From positions 1 to 64,000 of the forward strand of contig JAPPNJ010000188.1 of the NCBI GenBank assembly GCA_028818705.1: DNA of 64,000 bases. The letters run 5' to 3'. Positions 21,672 through 30,387 of the stretch are shown in pieces; within the stretch, counting starts at the first letter, position 1, and the number at the start of each line of letters is the position of its first letter. Source of the stretch: Candidatus Poribacteria bacterium (GTDB taxonomy: Bacteria > Poribacteria > WGA-4E > WGA-3G). Both the position numbers and the translations under genes were made by a program. The notes beneath the pieces are model-generated. The model ran no database searches. It had not been told where the DNA came from and saw nothing but the letters and a program-made list of their open reading frames with translations.

Positions 21672-21700
21672 TTGACTTCCAAATGGAAATAACGTATAGT
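21672..21700 (+). promoter_or_regulatory. Promoter of radC
   Basis: TTGACT (21672-21677) and TATAGT (21695-21700) are 17 bases apart on the plus strand, which leaves a leader of about 140 bases. Apart from the two divergent promoters I see nothing else in the 21458-21846 gap. Confidence 0.7.
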
Positions 21701-21846
21701 TTAAGTCATTCTGACGCATAATATGAGATTTTGTAGCGTAAACTTTTAGTTTGCGTCCTCACGAGCACAATCTAACAGATTTTGCTACAAAGGTGGCAAC
21801 TTGCGGTATAATAACAGAGAATCTTCTGTTGGCAGAAAGGAAAGTG

Positions 21847-22593
21847 ATGTACAAACTGGATTCTATGCGAATCAAGGACCTACCTAAAGATGAACGTCCA
21901 CGTGAGAGGCTTCGCGAATACGGACCTGAAAGCCTAAGAGACTCTGACCTTCTGGCTATTATCCTTAAGGACGGCTTTAGAGGGACAACAGCTGTTCAAC
22001 TCGGTGAGCAGGTCCTTATGGCTTTTGAGGGCGATTTGAAACGGATGGCAGACAACAGTTCCAAGCAATTTGAAAAAATTAAAGGGATTGGCGAGGCAAA
22101 GGCGGCACAGATCGTTGCCGCTTTTGAACTGGGTAAGCGATTAGCACGGTTTCATGCAGACCGCGATAAAATCACATCTCCAAGCGATGTCGCAGACCTG
22201 ATGATGTCCAAGATGCGGTATCTACAGAAGGAAATTGTCTGCGTCCTCTGCCTCGATACCAAAGGCGGTGTAACAACCAAAGGTGTCGCTGGAAACCTCA
22301 GTGATGATTTCACCTGGGGAAAAAAGTTGTCAGAAACGACAGTCTTTGAAGGAACGCTCAACGCCAGTGTTTTCCACCCGCGCGAAATTTTTCGATTCGC
22401 AATCGAAGAGTCGGCGAACTCAATCGTTCTTGTCCACAACCACCCATCCGGGGATCCACAGCCGAGTCAAGAAGACATTCGCGCAACAAAACAGTTAATC
22501 GAGGCTGGAAACCAGATCGGAATTAGAGTGCTGGATCATATCGTTATCGGCGACGGTATCTTTGTCAGCCTAAAGGAGGAGGGTTTCATTTGA
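21847..22593 (+). CDS. radC: RadC/UPF0758 family JAB-domain protein
   Basis: The 248-residue protein has an N-terminal helix-hairpin-helix region (FEKIKGIGEAKAAQIVAAFELG) and a C-terminal JAB/MPN domain. The metal-binding motif is HNHPSGDPQPSQED with an upstream Glu (FEGTLNASVFHPREIF). Despite the RadC name, a DNA-repair role is not established for the family. The ATG at 21847 follows an AGAAAGGAAAG site and begins the conserved MRIKDLPKDERPRERL region; the upstream in-frame start at 21751 adds unconserved residues. Confidence 0.93.
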   Translation: MYKLDSMRIKDLPKDERPRERLREYGPESLRDSDLLAIILKDGFRGTTAVQLGEQVLMAFEGDLKRMADNSSKQFEKIKGIGEAKAAQIVAAFELGKRLARFHADRDKITSPSDVADLMMSKMRYLQKEIVCVLCLDTKGGVTTKGVAGNLSDDFTWGKKLSETTVFEGTLNASVFHPREIFRFAIEESANSIVLVHNHPSGDPQPSQEDIRATKQLIEAGNQIGIRVLDHIVIGDGIFVSLKEEGFI

Positions 22594-22606
22594 GGAGAAT
22601 ACTAAC

Positions 22607-23347
22607 TCATTGCAAAGAACGCTGCCGGAGTACCTCGTACAAAAGAACACCTGCTGCAACCGAGACATTAAGAGATTGAATCCGCCCCAACATCGGTAAG
22701 TGCACGAGGTAGTCACACTTCTGTTTCACGAGTCTCCGAATGCCCGCACCCTCACCCCCCAAAACGAGGCATAACGGAACACCAAAATCCACATCGGTAT
22801 ACGAATAGGATGCATCCCCAGCGGAACCCACAACCCATATACCTGATTTTTTAAGGAGCTCTACGGTTTGCGCGACATTCGTCACTCTGACGATAGGTAC
22901 ATGTTCAGACGCACCAGCCGAGGCTTTGTGTACAGCCGGTGTGATACCGACAGCACGGTTCTTCGGAATAAGAACGGCATCAGCGTTAGCAGCATCAGCA
23001 GTTCGGAGAACCGCGCCAAGGTTTCTTGGATCTTGAACACCATCTAACATCACTAACAACGCCTCACTCTCGTTGCCTTGTATCTTCGCCAGTATTGATG
23101 GTAGATCGCTATAGCGGGTTAAATTGACGAGCGCGATAACGCCTTGATGCGGCACAGATGGTTCGAGTCTATCCAATTCACGTCGCGTGCAGCGTTTTAC
23201 CGGGATGCCCGCCTGTTGCGCCTTCGCGATGATATGGCGGATGCGAGAGTGAGTATTCCCTTCAGCAATCCAAACTTTTTCGACATAACGAGCACGATGC
23301 TGTAGATATTCAATGACTGGATTTCTGCCAACAATGTATTCGGACAT
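22607..23347 (-). CDS. rlmB: TrmH/SpoU family RNA 2'-O-ribose methyltransferase (RlmB-like)
   Basis: SPOUT methyltransferases of this family methylate a ribose in 23S rRNA (G2251 for E. coli RlmB). The 246 residues show the N-terminal substrate-binding domain (GRNPVIEYL) and the knot motifs: motif 1 in LVMLDGVQDPRNLGAVLRTADA, motif 2 in LCLVLGGEGAGIRRLV, and motif 3 in HLPMLGRIQSLNVSVAAGVLLYE. It is followed closely upstream by a small zinc-type protein gene on the same strand. Confidence 0.93.
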   Translation of the reverse strand: MSEYIVGRNPVIEYLQHRARYVEKVWIAEGNTHSRIRHIIAKAQQAGIPVKRCTRRELDRLEPSVPHQGVIALVNLTRYSDLPSILAKIQGNESEALLVMLDGVQDPRNLGAVLRTADAANADAVLIPKNRAVGITPAVHKASAGASEHVPIVRVTNVAQTVELLKKSGIWVVGSAGDASYSYTDVDFGVPLCLVLGGEGAGIRRLVKQKCDYLVHLPMLGRIQSLNVSVAAGVLLYEVLRQRSLQ

Positions 23348-23385
23348 CTTGAAATATAGACGGATAGAATTTTATCCGTAATAGG

Positions 23386-23625
23386 TTAATCACCACGGAC
23401 AAATTTGACATCCGGTCCGCGTGGCGTAATCTTGATATCCGGGTCCGCCTCTTGGCACTCGACACAGGTAATAGCACCAACGTTCGCATTTCCCATGCGC
23501 GGCGCGAGTTTTCCTAACTTAAACACGAATTTTAAAAGCTCGTCCGCCGGAATTTTCCCATCACACATATCGCACGGGATAGCCTTCCCTGACTTGACCG
23601 TCTCTAAAAGTTCCGATGCTTTCAT
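23386..23625 (-). CDS. Small predicted zinc-binding protein
   Basis: The 79-residue protein has two CxxC pairs (CDMC at 18-21 and CVEC near 54-57), spaced as in a zinc ribbon or knuckle, and a charged C-terminal tail. I do not recognise a named family. It lies between iolD and rlmB on the same strand, 32 bases after iolD, and could be a small RNA-binding or chaperone-like accessory. Confidence 0.7.
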   Translation of the reverse strand: MKASELLETVKSGKAIPCDMCDGKIPADELLKFVFKLGKLAPRMGNANVGAITCVECQEADPDIKITPRGPDVKFVRGD

Positions 23626-23657
23626 AGTTTCCCTTTCATAGAGAGTTATCCAATCAC

Positions 23658-25523
23658 CTATAGGAAATAACGCTCTTTCTGTTTATCGGACTCGTATTCC
23701 TCATACGCCTCTTGAGCCGTGTCGACTTCGGAGACTTGTGCGATAGGTACATCCCACCAAGATTCATATCGCGGGACACCCTCATAGTAGTCCACATCAA
23801 TCTTCACAACGGTTGTGTGTTCTGCTTCGCGTGCTTCATGCAGCGCCGCTTTTAAACTCTGCAGGGTCGTCGCTTCGATTACCTTTGCACCGAGGCTTGC
23901 AGCATTCGCTGCAAGATCCACCGGTAAAAAGTCACCAGCAAGTTGACCTGTTTCCTCATCGCGGTAACGGAAACGGGTCGCAAAACCCTGCACACCCGTT
24001 GCGCGAGACAATCCACCGATACTACTATGCCCTTCATTGTTCACAAGAACAATAATGAGTTTATATCCCTCTTGAATTGACGTAATAATTTCTTGTGCTA
24101 ACATCAGGTACGAGCCATCACCCACCATGACATAGACATCGCGACTGGGGTCTGCCATTTTGATGCCCAACCCACCAGCGATTTCATATCCCATACACGA
24201 GTAACCGTATTCCAAGTGGTACTGTTTAGGATTACGGGTTCGCCACAATTTATGTAGATCGCCCGGTAGGCTGCCTGCTGCACAAACCATAACATCCTCA
24301 GGACGCGAAAATTCGTTGACGACTCCAATCACCTCACTCTGACTCGGTAAAGGACTATGTTCGAGATGATAAAGTCGATCAACTTCCGCCTCCCATTCGT
24401 CTCGATATTTCTCAATTTGTGCGGCGTAAGCTGCATCAACGCGGTAGTTTCCAACAGCGGTCGCCAGTTCCTCAAGCGTGACACGCGCGTCCGCAACGAG
24501 CGGTAAAGCAGCATGCTTATAAGCATCAAATTCAGCAACATTAATATTAATAAAACGGACATCAGGATTCTGGAAAGCAGTTTTTGAAGCAGTCGTAAAA
24601 TCGCTCAAGCGCGTGCCAATAGCGATCACCAAGTCCGCCTCCCGCGCAGTGATATTCGCGCCGGGTGTACCGGTCGCCCCTATTGCACCGAGATTCTGCG
24701 GGTGATCATACGACAGCGAGCCTTTTCCAGCGAAAGTTTCACCGACTGGAATACCCGTTTGCTCCACAAATTGGGCGAGTTGTGCTGTCGCTTCGCCATA
24801 GATAACACCACCACCAGCAATAATCAAGGGGCGTTCGCTCTCACGAATCCATGCTATTGCCCGGTTGAACAGACTCGCATCTGCACGAGGACGAGGTATA
24901 GTATAAACACGCTTCTCAAAGAGTTGCACAGGATAATCGTACGCTTCAGCTTGAACGTCTTGCGGAAGGGCCAAGGTTACAGTCCCCGTATCTGCCTGAG
25001 ATGTCAGCACCCGCATCGCCTCTGGTAACGCCGTGATAATTTGTTCTGGGCGATTAATTCGATCCCAGTAACGTGAAACAGGCTTGAAGCAATCGTTCAC
25101 CGAATAATCTTGCGAACTCGATGACTCCAACTGCTGTAAAACGGGCGCGACCAAACGGGTGGAAAAGATGTCACCCGGTAACAAGAGCACGGGTATTCGG
25201 TTAATTGTTGCACCCGCGGCACCGGTGAGCATGTTCGTTGCTCCCGGTCCAATGGAACTTGTGCAAGCAAAAGTTCGGAGGCGATTGCTCATCTTGGCAA
25301 ATGCAGCAGCGGTATGCACCATCGATTGTTCATTTCGGGTTTGATAGAACCGAAATGAATCAGAATATTGATGCAGTGCTTGCCCAATACCAGCAACGTT
25401 TCCGTGCCCGAAAATGCCAAACATACCAGCGAAAAACTGGTTTTCGTTCCCATCCCGCTCAACATATTGTTGTTGAAGAAATTGAATGATGGCTTGTCCC
25501 ATCGTAAGTTTTCGTATTTTCAT
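23658..25523 (-). CDS. iolD: 3D-(3,5/4)-trihydroxycyclohexane-1,2-dione hydrolase (inositol catabolism)
   Basis: IolD is a thiamine-diphosphate enzyme that opens the ring of the myo-inositol breakdown product to 5-deoxy-glucuronate. The 621 residues match the acetolactate-synthase-like fold: an N-terminal PYR domain with the IolD-type block FFAGMFGIFGHGNVAGIGQAL, a central domain, and a C-terminal PP domain with the ThDP motif VMVGDGSYLMLAQEIITSIQ. The fit to IolD rather than acetolactate synthase rests on the N-terminal block and the adjacent iolC. Neither iolB, iolE nor iolG is in the window. Confidence 0.92.
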   Translation of the reverse strand: MKIRKLTMGQAIIQFLQQQYVERDGNENQFFAGMFGIFGHGNVAGIGQALHQYSDSFRFYQTRNEQSMVHTAAAFAKMSNRLRTFACTSSIGPGATNMLTGAAGATINRIPVLLLPGDIFSTRLVAPVLQQLESSSSQDYSVNDCFKPVSRYWDRINRPEQIITALPEAMRVLTSQADTGTVTLALPQDVQAEAYDYPVQLFEKRVYTIPRPRADASLFNRAIAWIRESERPLIIAGGGVIYGEATAQLAQFVEQTGIPVGETFAGKGSLSYDHPQNLGAIGATGTPGANITAREADLVIAIGTRLSDFTTASKTAFQNPDVRFININVAEFDAYKHAALPLVADARVTLEELATAVGNYRVDAAYAAQIEKYRDEWEAEVDRLYHLEHSPLPSQSEVIGVVNEFSRPEDVMVCAAGSLPGDLHKLWRTRNPKQYHLEYGYSCMGYEIAGGLGIKMADPSRDVYVMVGDGSYLMLAQEIITSIQEGYKLIIVLVNNEGHSSIGGLSRATGVQGFATRFRYRDEETGQLAGDFLPVDLAANAASLGAKVIEATTLQSLKAALHEAREAEHTTVVKIDVDYYEGVPRYESWWDVPIAQVSEVDTAQEAYEEYESDKQKERYFL

Positions 25524-25634
25524 GAAGTCTGCTGTGCGTTTTCCCCACGGGAAACTGCTGCTCCTTTAATAAAATAGTGTGGTGTATAGAAACTGAGGCA
25601 CGGAAATATTGTCTTACAAAACCGGAAATTGTAT

Positions 25635-26642
25635 CTACCATCCGCCACGTTCCGCGACAAACGCATCAACTTCAGGCATCGTTGGCATAAAATTCGCACA
25701 ACCGTGTCGTGTTACGACGATTGCACCGGTGGCATTGCCAAGACGTGCAGCTTTCTGCCAACCCCAACCGCTGAGGTTGCCGTAGACAAAACCACTTGCG
25801 AACGCATCTCCAGCACCGAGAGTATTGTAAACCTCAACCGGAAACGGTGCCGCGTGAATGACCTCACCATTGGTCAGATAAACATCTGCCCCTTCAATAC
25901 CACGCTTCACTATCAGTGCATCCGGACCGGCACCTAAGAGGGTTTCAATCGCTACCGCCATATCTCCTTCAATCGTAGGGTTTGAGATTTGGGAGTGTTC
26001 AATTGTGAGTTGCGAAAGGCTTGTAAGCGTAGCCGCCTTGATTTCTTCTTCCGTACCGATAGCGATGTCAATATAACGTAGCGCAGATCGAACAACAACA
26101 CCAAATGCCCTTGGGTCGTGCCACTGATCTGCTCGGAAATCGAGGTCCAAAAAGACCTGCTTGCCTATTGCTTGTGCCTGTTCAGCGGCATAGAGCGTCG
26201 CGCTACGACTCGGCTCTTTGCTCAAACCAGTGCCGGATATTAGCACTGCTCGGCTCTCAGCAATCGGTGCAGCGAGAACATCATCAATTGTCAATTCAAT
26301 ATCCGCGCAGTTATCACGGTAAAAGATTAATGGGAATCGGTCTGGTGGCTCAATGCCAAGAACAACAGCACTTGTCCGGTGTCCAGGTTTGCACGGGATA
26401 AACTGCGTTTCAACACCTTCGTCCTTCAAAAACTTGAGTAGAAATTCGCCAACTGGGTCTTCCCCGATAGCGGTAAGCAGCGCAGCCTGAAGCCCAAGTC
26501 TTTGCACACCAACACTGATATTCGTCGGACATCCTCCAACGAAGGCACCAAAACTCTTAATATCTGTGAACGGGGCTCCGATATCATTGGCGTAGAGATC
26601 TATAGAACTCCGCCCGATTGAGAGAATATCGTAAGTTTTCAT
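25635..26642 (-). CDS. iolC: 5-dehydro-2-deoxygluconokinase (PfkB family)
   Basis: IolC phosphorylates 5-dehydro-2-deoxygluconate, two steps after IolD. The 335-residue PfkB protein opens with YDILSIGRSSIDLYANDIGA, typical of IolC, and carries the catalytic NTLGAGDAFASGFVYG motif. The ATG at 26642 begins the conserved region. A TTG at 26669 in the same frame overlaps the stop of the upstream aldolase gene as TTGA, so coupled translation from that codon is possible. iolD follows 111 bases downstream. Confidence 0.9.
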   Translation of the reverse strand: MKTYDILSIGRSSIDLYANDIGAPFTDIKSFGAFVGGCPTNISVGVQRLGLQAALLTAIGEDPVGEFLLKFLKDEGVETQFIPCKPGHRTSAVVLGIEPPDRFPLIFYRDNCADIELTIDDVLAAPIAESRAVLISGTGLSKEPSRSATLYAAEQAQAIGKQVFLDLDFRADQWHDPRAFGVVVRSALRYIDIAIGTEEEIKAATLTSLSQLTIEHSQISNPTIEGDMAVAIETLLGAGPDALIVKRGIEGADVYLTNGEVIHAAPFPVEVYNTLGAGDAFASGFVYGNLSGWGWQKAARLGNATGAIVVTRHGCANFMPTMPEVDAFVAERGGW

Positions 26643-26665
26643 CTTTTTCGCGGCAAGATTCGCGT

Positions 26666-27439
26666 TCAAGAACCTACCGCATTTCTAAACTTTTGGCTTT
26701 CCTCGGCAAATTTACGAGTCAATAGAAAAGCATCATTTCCGCACGCTATCAATTGAACACCGAGTTTCAACCACTGTTCACCACCCTTAAAGTCGTTAAC
26801 ATAACAGCCCAAGGGAACATTATGCATTTGCGCGAGCGCAATGATTCTCTTTATTGCATCCAAAAGTAACGGATGATCAAACTCACCGGAAATTCCCATA
26901 GAGGTGGACAAATCATACGGACCAATGAATACAACATCTAACCCACCTGTTGCGAGAATATCCTCCAGATTTTCGACAGCTTTAACAGTTTCGATCTGCC
27001 CTATGCTAAGGATCTCCTCATTTGCTCGACGGACATATTCCCGAGTGTCAAGCTTCGTAAAGTCTCCATAGTCAGTATGTCCGATGCCGAATGCAACGCC
27101 TCGGTCACCTTCAGGTGCGTATTTTGTCCACGCTCGAATTTTTTCGAGATCATCACAGGCCTCAACCCGTGGAATCATGACCCCCGTTGCCCCCGCATCA
27201 AGAATTCTCGAAATAAAATGACGTTCAAGCACCGGAACACGAACAATACACGGTAAATTTGCCCCACGAGCATCCCGGATTATCCGTCCCATGGTTTCTA
27301 TGGAAAATGAACTATGTTCCAGATCAGCGATAATAAAATCTGCACCAGCACTTGCCAGAAGCGTTGCTATCGCGGAACCCCCGAATTCAAGGACAAACGT
27401 TCCGATGAGAACCTCTCCACGTTTTAAAGATGCTTTCAC
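26666..27439 (-). CDS. HpcH/HpaI family aldolase
   Basis: Members cleave 4-hydroxy-2-oxo acids to pyruvate and an aldehyde with a divalent metal. The 257-residue TIM barrel shows ADFIIADLEHSSFSIE, the Arg-containing CIVRVPVLE strand, GATGVMIPRVEAC with a metal-ligand Glu, and VFIGPYDLSTSMGISGEFDHP with the second metal ligand Asp. It starts at GTG with GAGGAG seven bases upstream. It directly precedes iolC. Its chemistry does not match the IolJ step, whose substrate is not a 4-hydroxy-2-oxo acid, so its place in the pathway is open. Confidence 0.9.
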   Translation of the reverse strand: MKASLKRGEVLIGTFVLEFGGSAIATLLASAGADFIIADLEHSSFSIETMGRIIRDARGANLPCIVRVPVLERHFISRILDAGATGVMIPRVEACDDLEKIRAWTKYAPEGDRGVAFGIGHTDYGDFTKLDTREYVRRANEEILSIGQIETVKAVENLEDILATGGLDVVFIGPYDLSTSMGISGEFDHPLLLDAIKRIIALAQMHNVPLGCYVNDFKGGEQWLKLGVQLIACGNDAFLLTRKFAEESQKFRNAVGS

Positions 27440-27450
27440 GTACTGCTCCT

Positions 27451-29388
27451 CTAATTTTCAACTGGGATTTCCGAGATAAGTTTTTGTGCTTCGCTCACCA
27501 CCTTCGTTGGTGCCGACATTTTTTCACCAATCACCAAGATTAACATGTAATAGTCGTAAGCAGTTTGTAATTCACGATTAAGGTGTGCACTTTCAGCTGC
27601 ATTGAAATAGCAGATCGTCGCCATCCTGTGGCACTCTTCAACAAGGGCTGGCAGATTCGCATAGCTATGATTGTAGGCAGCAAGAATATAAGATTTGCCA
27701 GCTTCTTCCCATGAGCGCTGAAGTTCAAATTGACGTCCAAGACGGGTGTAGTAAATCCCACCGTTTTTAGCGTTTTTCCTGGCGAGTCGGTACTTTTCCG
27801 CGACGGTGTAAGCGAATCTTGCACGCGTATAACAGTTGGCAATAAGTTCCAAACGTTCTTCTTTGACAAAGTTGCGCGCCTGCTTCTGGTAGAATTTCCC
27901 CAGTTTCTTATAGAGTGTGTGGCACTGCTGCATTCGTCCTTGTTGTTGATAAATTTGGATTTTTTGGAAAATATGAAACGCTTCTTCCTCGTGTGGATAT
28001 TGGATATCAATATGAACCTGATCCAGCAAAAACTCCGAGGATGCCTCCTCAATTATCATTCGATAACTGCCTGATGCTTTAACTTGGGGTTGGATCGGAA
28101 CTATCTCGAGTTCTTGTTTTTCACTGACAAGTTCTTGATGCTCAAGCCACGTACGAAGAACAGCACCTTCATTGTCAGGTAACTTCTGAATGAGCACCAC
28201 AACCTCTTCAACTGTAGGACTCGCTGCCAGCGGCGGGGTCGCAGTATTGAGCTGCCGGAAGAGATTATCAACGGCTTTCGCCAATCCTTGATCATCTACA
28301 TAAAGACGAGTTGCTTTGTGGATCTCTTCAAGGACACCTGAGTAGTCTTCGCTCTCAATGTAACGTGTAGCGAGCGTATAATGTCTGTGGACTTGGGTAA
28401 TCAACTTCTCACGTTTACCGTTTTCTTCTTTCTGTCGCCGCTCAAAAAAGAGGTTTTGATTCATCCGTTCCGCGGCTTCAAGTGGTAAACGGAAGGTTTT
28501 TCGGTATCGTTCAAGCGCCTCTGCTAATCTTGGGTTGCTGGAATTAACGCTGGCATCAATAAGCTGCGAAGCCTGTCTGACGTACTCATCTCGGCGGATA
28601 CGATCCAACTCTTCATACATTTCGGTCGCGTTTTGATGGCGTTCAGACAACTGTCGATGGAGCGCTTTTTCTAAGAAGTTGCGGAGCACTTCTGGACATC
28701 TGTCGATCTCTTCTATCTCTCCGGCAGCTTTCTTTTTATCAATTTCTCTGTTTTCGCCTGAAAATGGAAAGCGTCCGGTCACAGCTTGATACAAAATGAG
28801 CGCCGTGGAATAGAGGTCGGCGCGATAATCATAAGCCCCATAATGTTGTTCAGGCGCCATATAGCGTCGAGTACCCGCCATAGTTTCAGCAAATTCAGTG
28901 GTTTCGCCAAAGATTCGAGCAATACTGAAATCAGCAACTTTTGCTTTCTTGTCGGTCGTGAGTAAGATATTCTGTGGTTTGATATCGCGATGCATAATCT
29001 TGTGAGCATGTGCTTCTTTCAGCCCGCGGCAAATGTCCAAACCAATATTAATTGTATCTGTCAGCGGAAGGGGACCTTCCTGCATCAGTTCATGAAGGCT
29101 TTTCCCTTCAACATACTCCATCACGATCCATGCAACGTAGTCATCCGTACCCGGCTCAACTGTATGAATAGAAACGATATTTTGATGTCCCCAAATTTTC
29201 GACATCGCCTGAAATTCATTCAGTAAGAACTTCATCCTACTTGCCGGATAGGCTGTTTTTGCTAAGGCTTTGATTGCAACTTCACGGTTCGTCATTTCTT
29301 CGCGGGCGCGAAAAACCGACGAGAATCCGCCTGAATTCAGAAACTCCAGCAATCTATATTTACCTAAGATCAATTGGTCTATTTGCAT
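27451..29388 (-). CDS. Serine/threonine protein kinase with a helical-repeat C-terminal region
   Basis: The 645-residue protein begins with a Hanks-type kinase domain (about 1-270): glycine loop NSGGFSSVF, VAIK lysine at 40, catalytic loop HRDIKPQN, and GTRRYMAPEQ. The DFG position reads DFS (VADFSIARIFG), a change that may alter activity. Residues from about 270 on are helical, rich in Glu, Arg and Tyr, and resemble TPR-like repeats (YTRLGRQFELQRSWEEAGKS). No transmembrane segment or extracellular sensor is seen, so it is probably soluble. It stands 12 bases upstream of the aldolase gene, in the same unit as the inositol genes. Confidence 0.9.
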   Translation of the reverse strand: MQIDQLILGKYRLLEFLNSGGFSSVFRAREEMTNREVAIKALAKTAYPASRMKFLLNEFQAMSKIWGHQNIVSIHTVEPGTDDYVAWIVMEYVEGKSLHELMQEGPLPLTDTINIGLDICRGLKEAHAHKIMHRDIKPQNILLTTDKKAKVADFSIARIFGETTEFAETMAGTRRYMAPEQHYGAYDYRADLYSTALILYQAVTGRFPFSGENREIDKKKAAGEIEEIDRCPEVLRNFLEKALHRQLSERHQNATEMYEELDRIRRDEYVRQASQLIDASVNSSNPRLAEALERYRKTFRLPLEAAERMNQNLFFERRQKEENGKREKLITQVHRHYTLATRYIESEDYSGVLEEIHKATRLYVDDQGLAKAVDNLFRQLNTATPPLAASPTVEEVVVLIQKLPDNEGAVLRTWLEHQELVSEKQELEIVPIQPQVKASGSYRMIIEEASSEFLLDQVHIDIQYPHEEEAFHIFQKIQIYQQQGRMQQCHTLYKKLGKFYQKQARNFVKEERLELIANCYTRARFAYTVAEKYRLARKNAKNGGIYYTRLGRQFELQRSWEEAGKSYILAAYNHSYANLPALVEECHRMATICYFNAAESAHLNRELQTAYDYYMLILVIGEKMSAPTKVVSEAQKLISEIPVEN

Positions 29389-29429
29389 GACAGCATCTTA
29401 AAGAGGACAAGATACAACTTATAATAATA

Positions 29430-29458
29430 AAATTAACAGAATTAACATTAATTGTCAA
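29430..29458 (-). promoter_or_regulatory. Likely promoter of the kinase-aldolase-iolC-iolD unit
   Basis: On the minus strand, TTGACA (29453-29458) and TAATTT (29430-29435) are 17 bases apart, about 40 bases before the kinase start. All downstream genes to iolD run in the same direction. Confidence 0.5.
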
Positions 29459-29472
29459 CGAAAAAATGACTT

Positions 29473-30141
29473 TTAACTCGATTTAAGCCCACTAATACCT
29501 GAGCGGGCGCGCTGCACCTCGGCACTCAACTTTTTCGCTCTCTCAGTGAGCGAGTCAAATTGTCCCGATTCAATCAGTTGATTATTAACCAGTGAACTTC
29601 CAACTCCCAAGGCAGTGGCACCAGCAGCGATAAATTCCGCAGCATTTTCAGCGTTGATACCCCCTGTTGGAACAAGAGGAATATGTGGTAGTGGCGCTTT
29701 CACATCTTTTATATACGAGGCACCGACCCCGCTTGATGGAAATACCTTGACATAATCCGCACCCGCCTCCCACGCAGCTAAAATCTCTGTTGGTGTAAAC
29801 GCACCTGGAATAACAACCTTACCGTAGCGGTTACAGATCTCAATCACATCTGCCTTTGTAACTGGACTAACAATGAACTCTGCGCCTGCCAGCATAACGG
29901 CGCGTGCCGTTTCCGCATCCAACACCGATCCAGCACCAACAAGGACGGAATCGCCATACGCCGATGACACATCGCTAATTACCTGCAACGCATCCGGCGT
30001 CGTCATCGTCACTTCAATTACACTAACCCCACCCGCGTGGATTGCCGCGGCAGCATCAATCAATTCATTCGCACTATTAGCCCGAATTATAGCGACGATA
30101 CCACACGCCTCAATCCGTTGCATCTGTTCTAACTTTGTCAT
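29473..30141 (-). CDS. eda: 2-dehydro-3-deoxyphosphogluconate (KDPG/KHG) aldolase
   Basis: This class I aldolase cleaves KDPG to pyruvate and glyceraldehyde 3-phosphate. The 222-residue TIM barrel has the catalytic Glu in VSVIEVTMTTPDAL, GAGSVLDAETA, and the Schiff-base Lys in GADYVKVFPSSGVG, then PLVPTGGI. The ATG at 30141 has GAGGG five bases upstream; an in-frame start at 30165 lacks this. It lies upstream of the kinase gene on the same strand, separated by a promoter. In this context it may serve sugar-acid breakdown. Confidence 0.94.
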   Translation of the reverse strand: MTKLEQMQRIEACGIVAIIRANSANELIDAAAAIHAGGVSVIEVTMTTPDALQVISDVSSAYGDSVLVGAGSVLDAETARAVMLAGAEFIVSPVTKADVIEICNRYGKVVIPGAFTPTEILAAWEAGADYVKVFPSSGVGASYIKDVKAPLPHIPLVPTGGINAENAAEFIAAGATALGVGSSLVNNQLIESGQFDSLTERAKKLSAEVQRARSGISGLKSS

Positions 30142-30241
30142 GAACACCCTCAAAAGCAGTGCCATTAAAGCCTTCGCTCAGGAGTTCAAGCCCACAGATA
30201 CAGCGCAAAATATGAACACCTAAGCAACGCCGAAAAAATGG

Positions 30242-30270
30242 CGAATATTTTTATTGCGATTTTTTGTCAA
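30242..30270 (-). promoter_or_regulatory. Likely promoter of eda
   Basis: On the minus strand, a perfect TTGACA (30265-30270) lies 17 bases from a weak -10, TATTCG (30242-30247), about 100 bases before the eda start. Confidence 0.45.
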
Positions 30271-30307
30271 TATGTTATGATTAAGCAAATCAAATAGACA
30301 ATCCAGC

Positions 30308-30335
30308 TTGCTGATTACTACCAATTCAGTATAAC
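30308..30335 (+). promoter_or_regulatory. Possible promoter of the first CorC/CNNM gene
   Basis: TTGCTG (30308-30313) and TATAAC (30330-30335) are 16 bases apart on the plus strand, 52 bases before the ATG. Confidence 0.4.
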
Positions 30336-30387
30336 TTAGAGCAAATTTTGGCTCACCAACTGCCCGAAATATTGCCTTGTAAAAAGA

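Noticed and set aside
26666..27439. HpcH/HpaI gene called as the inositol-pathway aldolase IolJ
   Set aside because: IolJ is a class II fructose-bisphosphate-aldolase-like protein and the motifs here are of the HpcH/HpaI family, with different chemistry.
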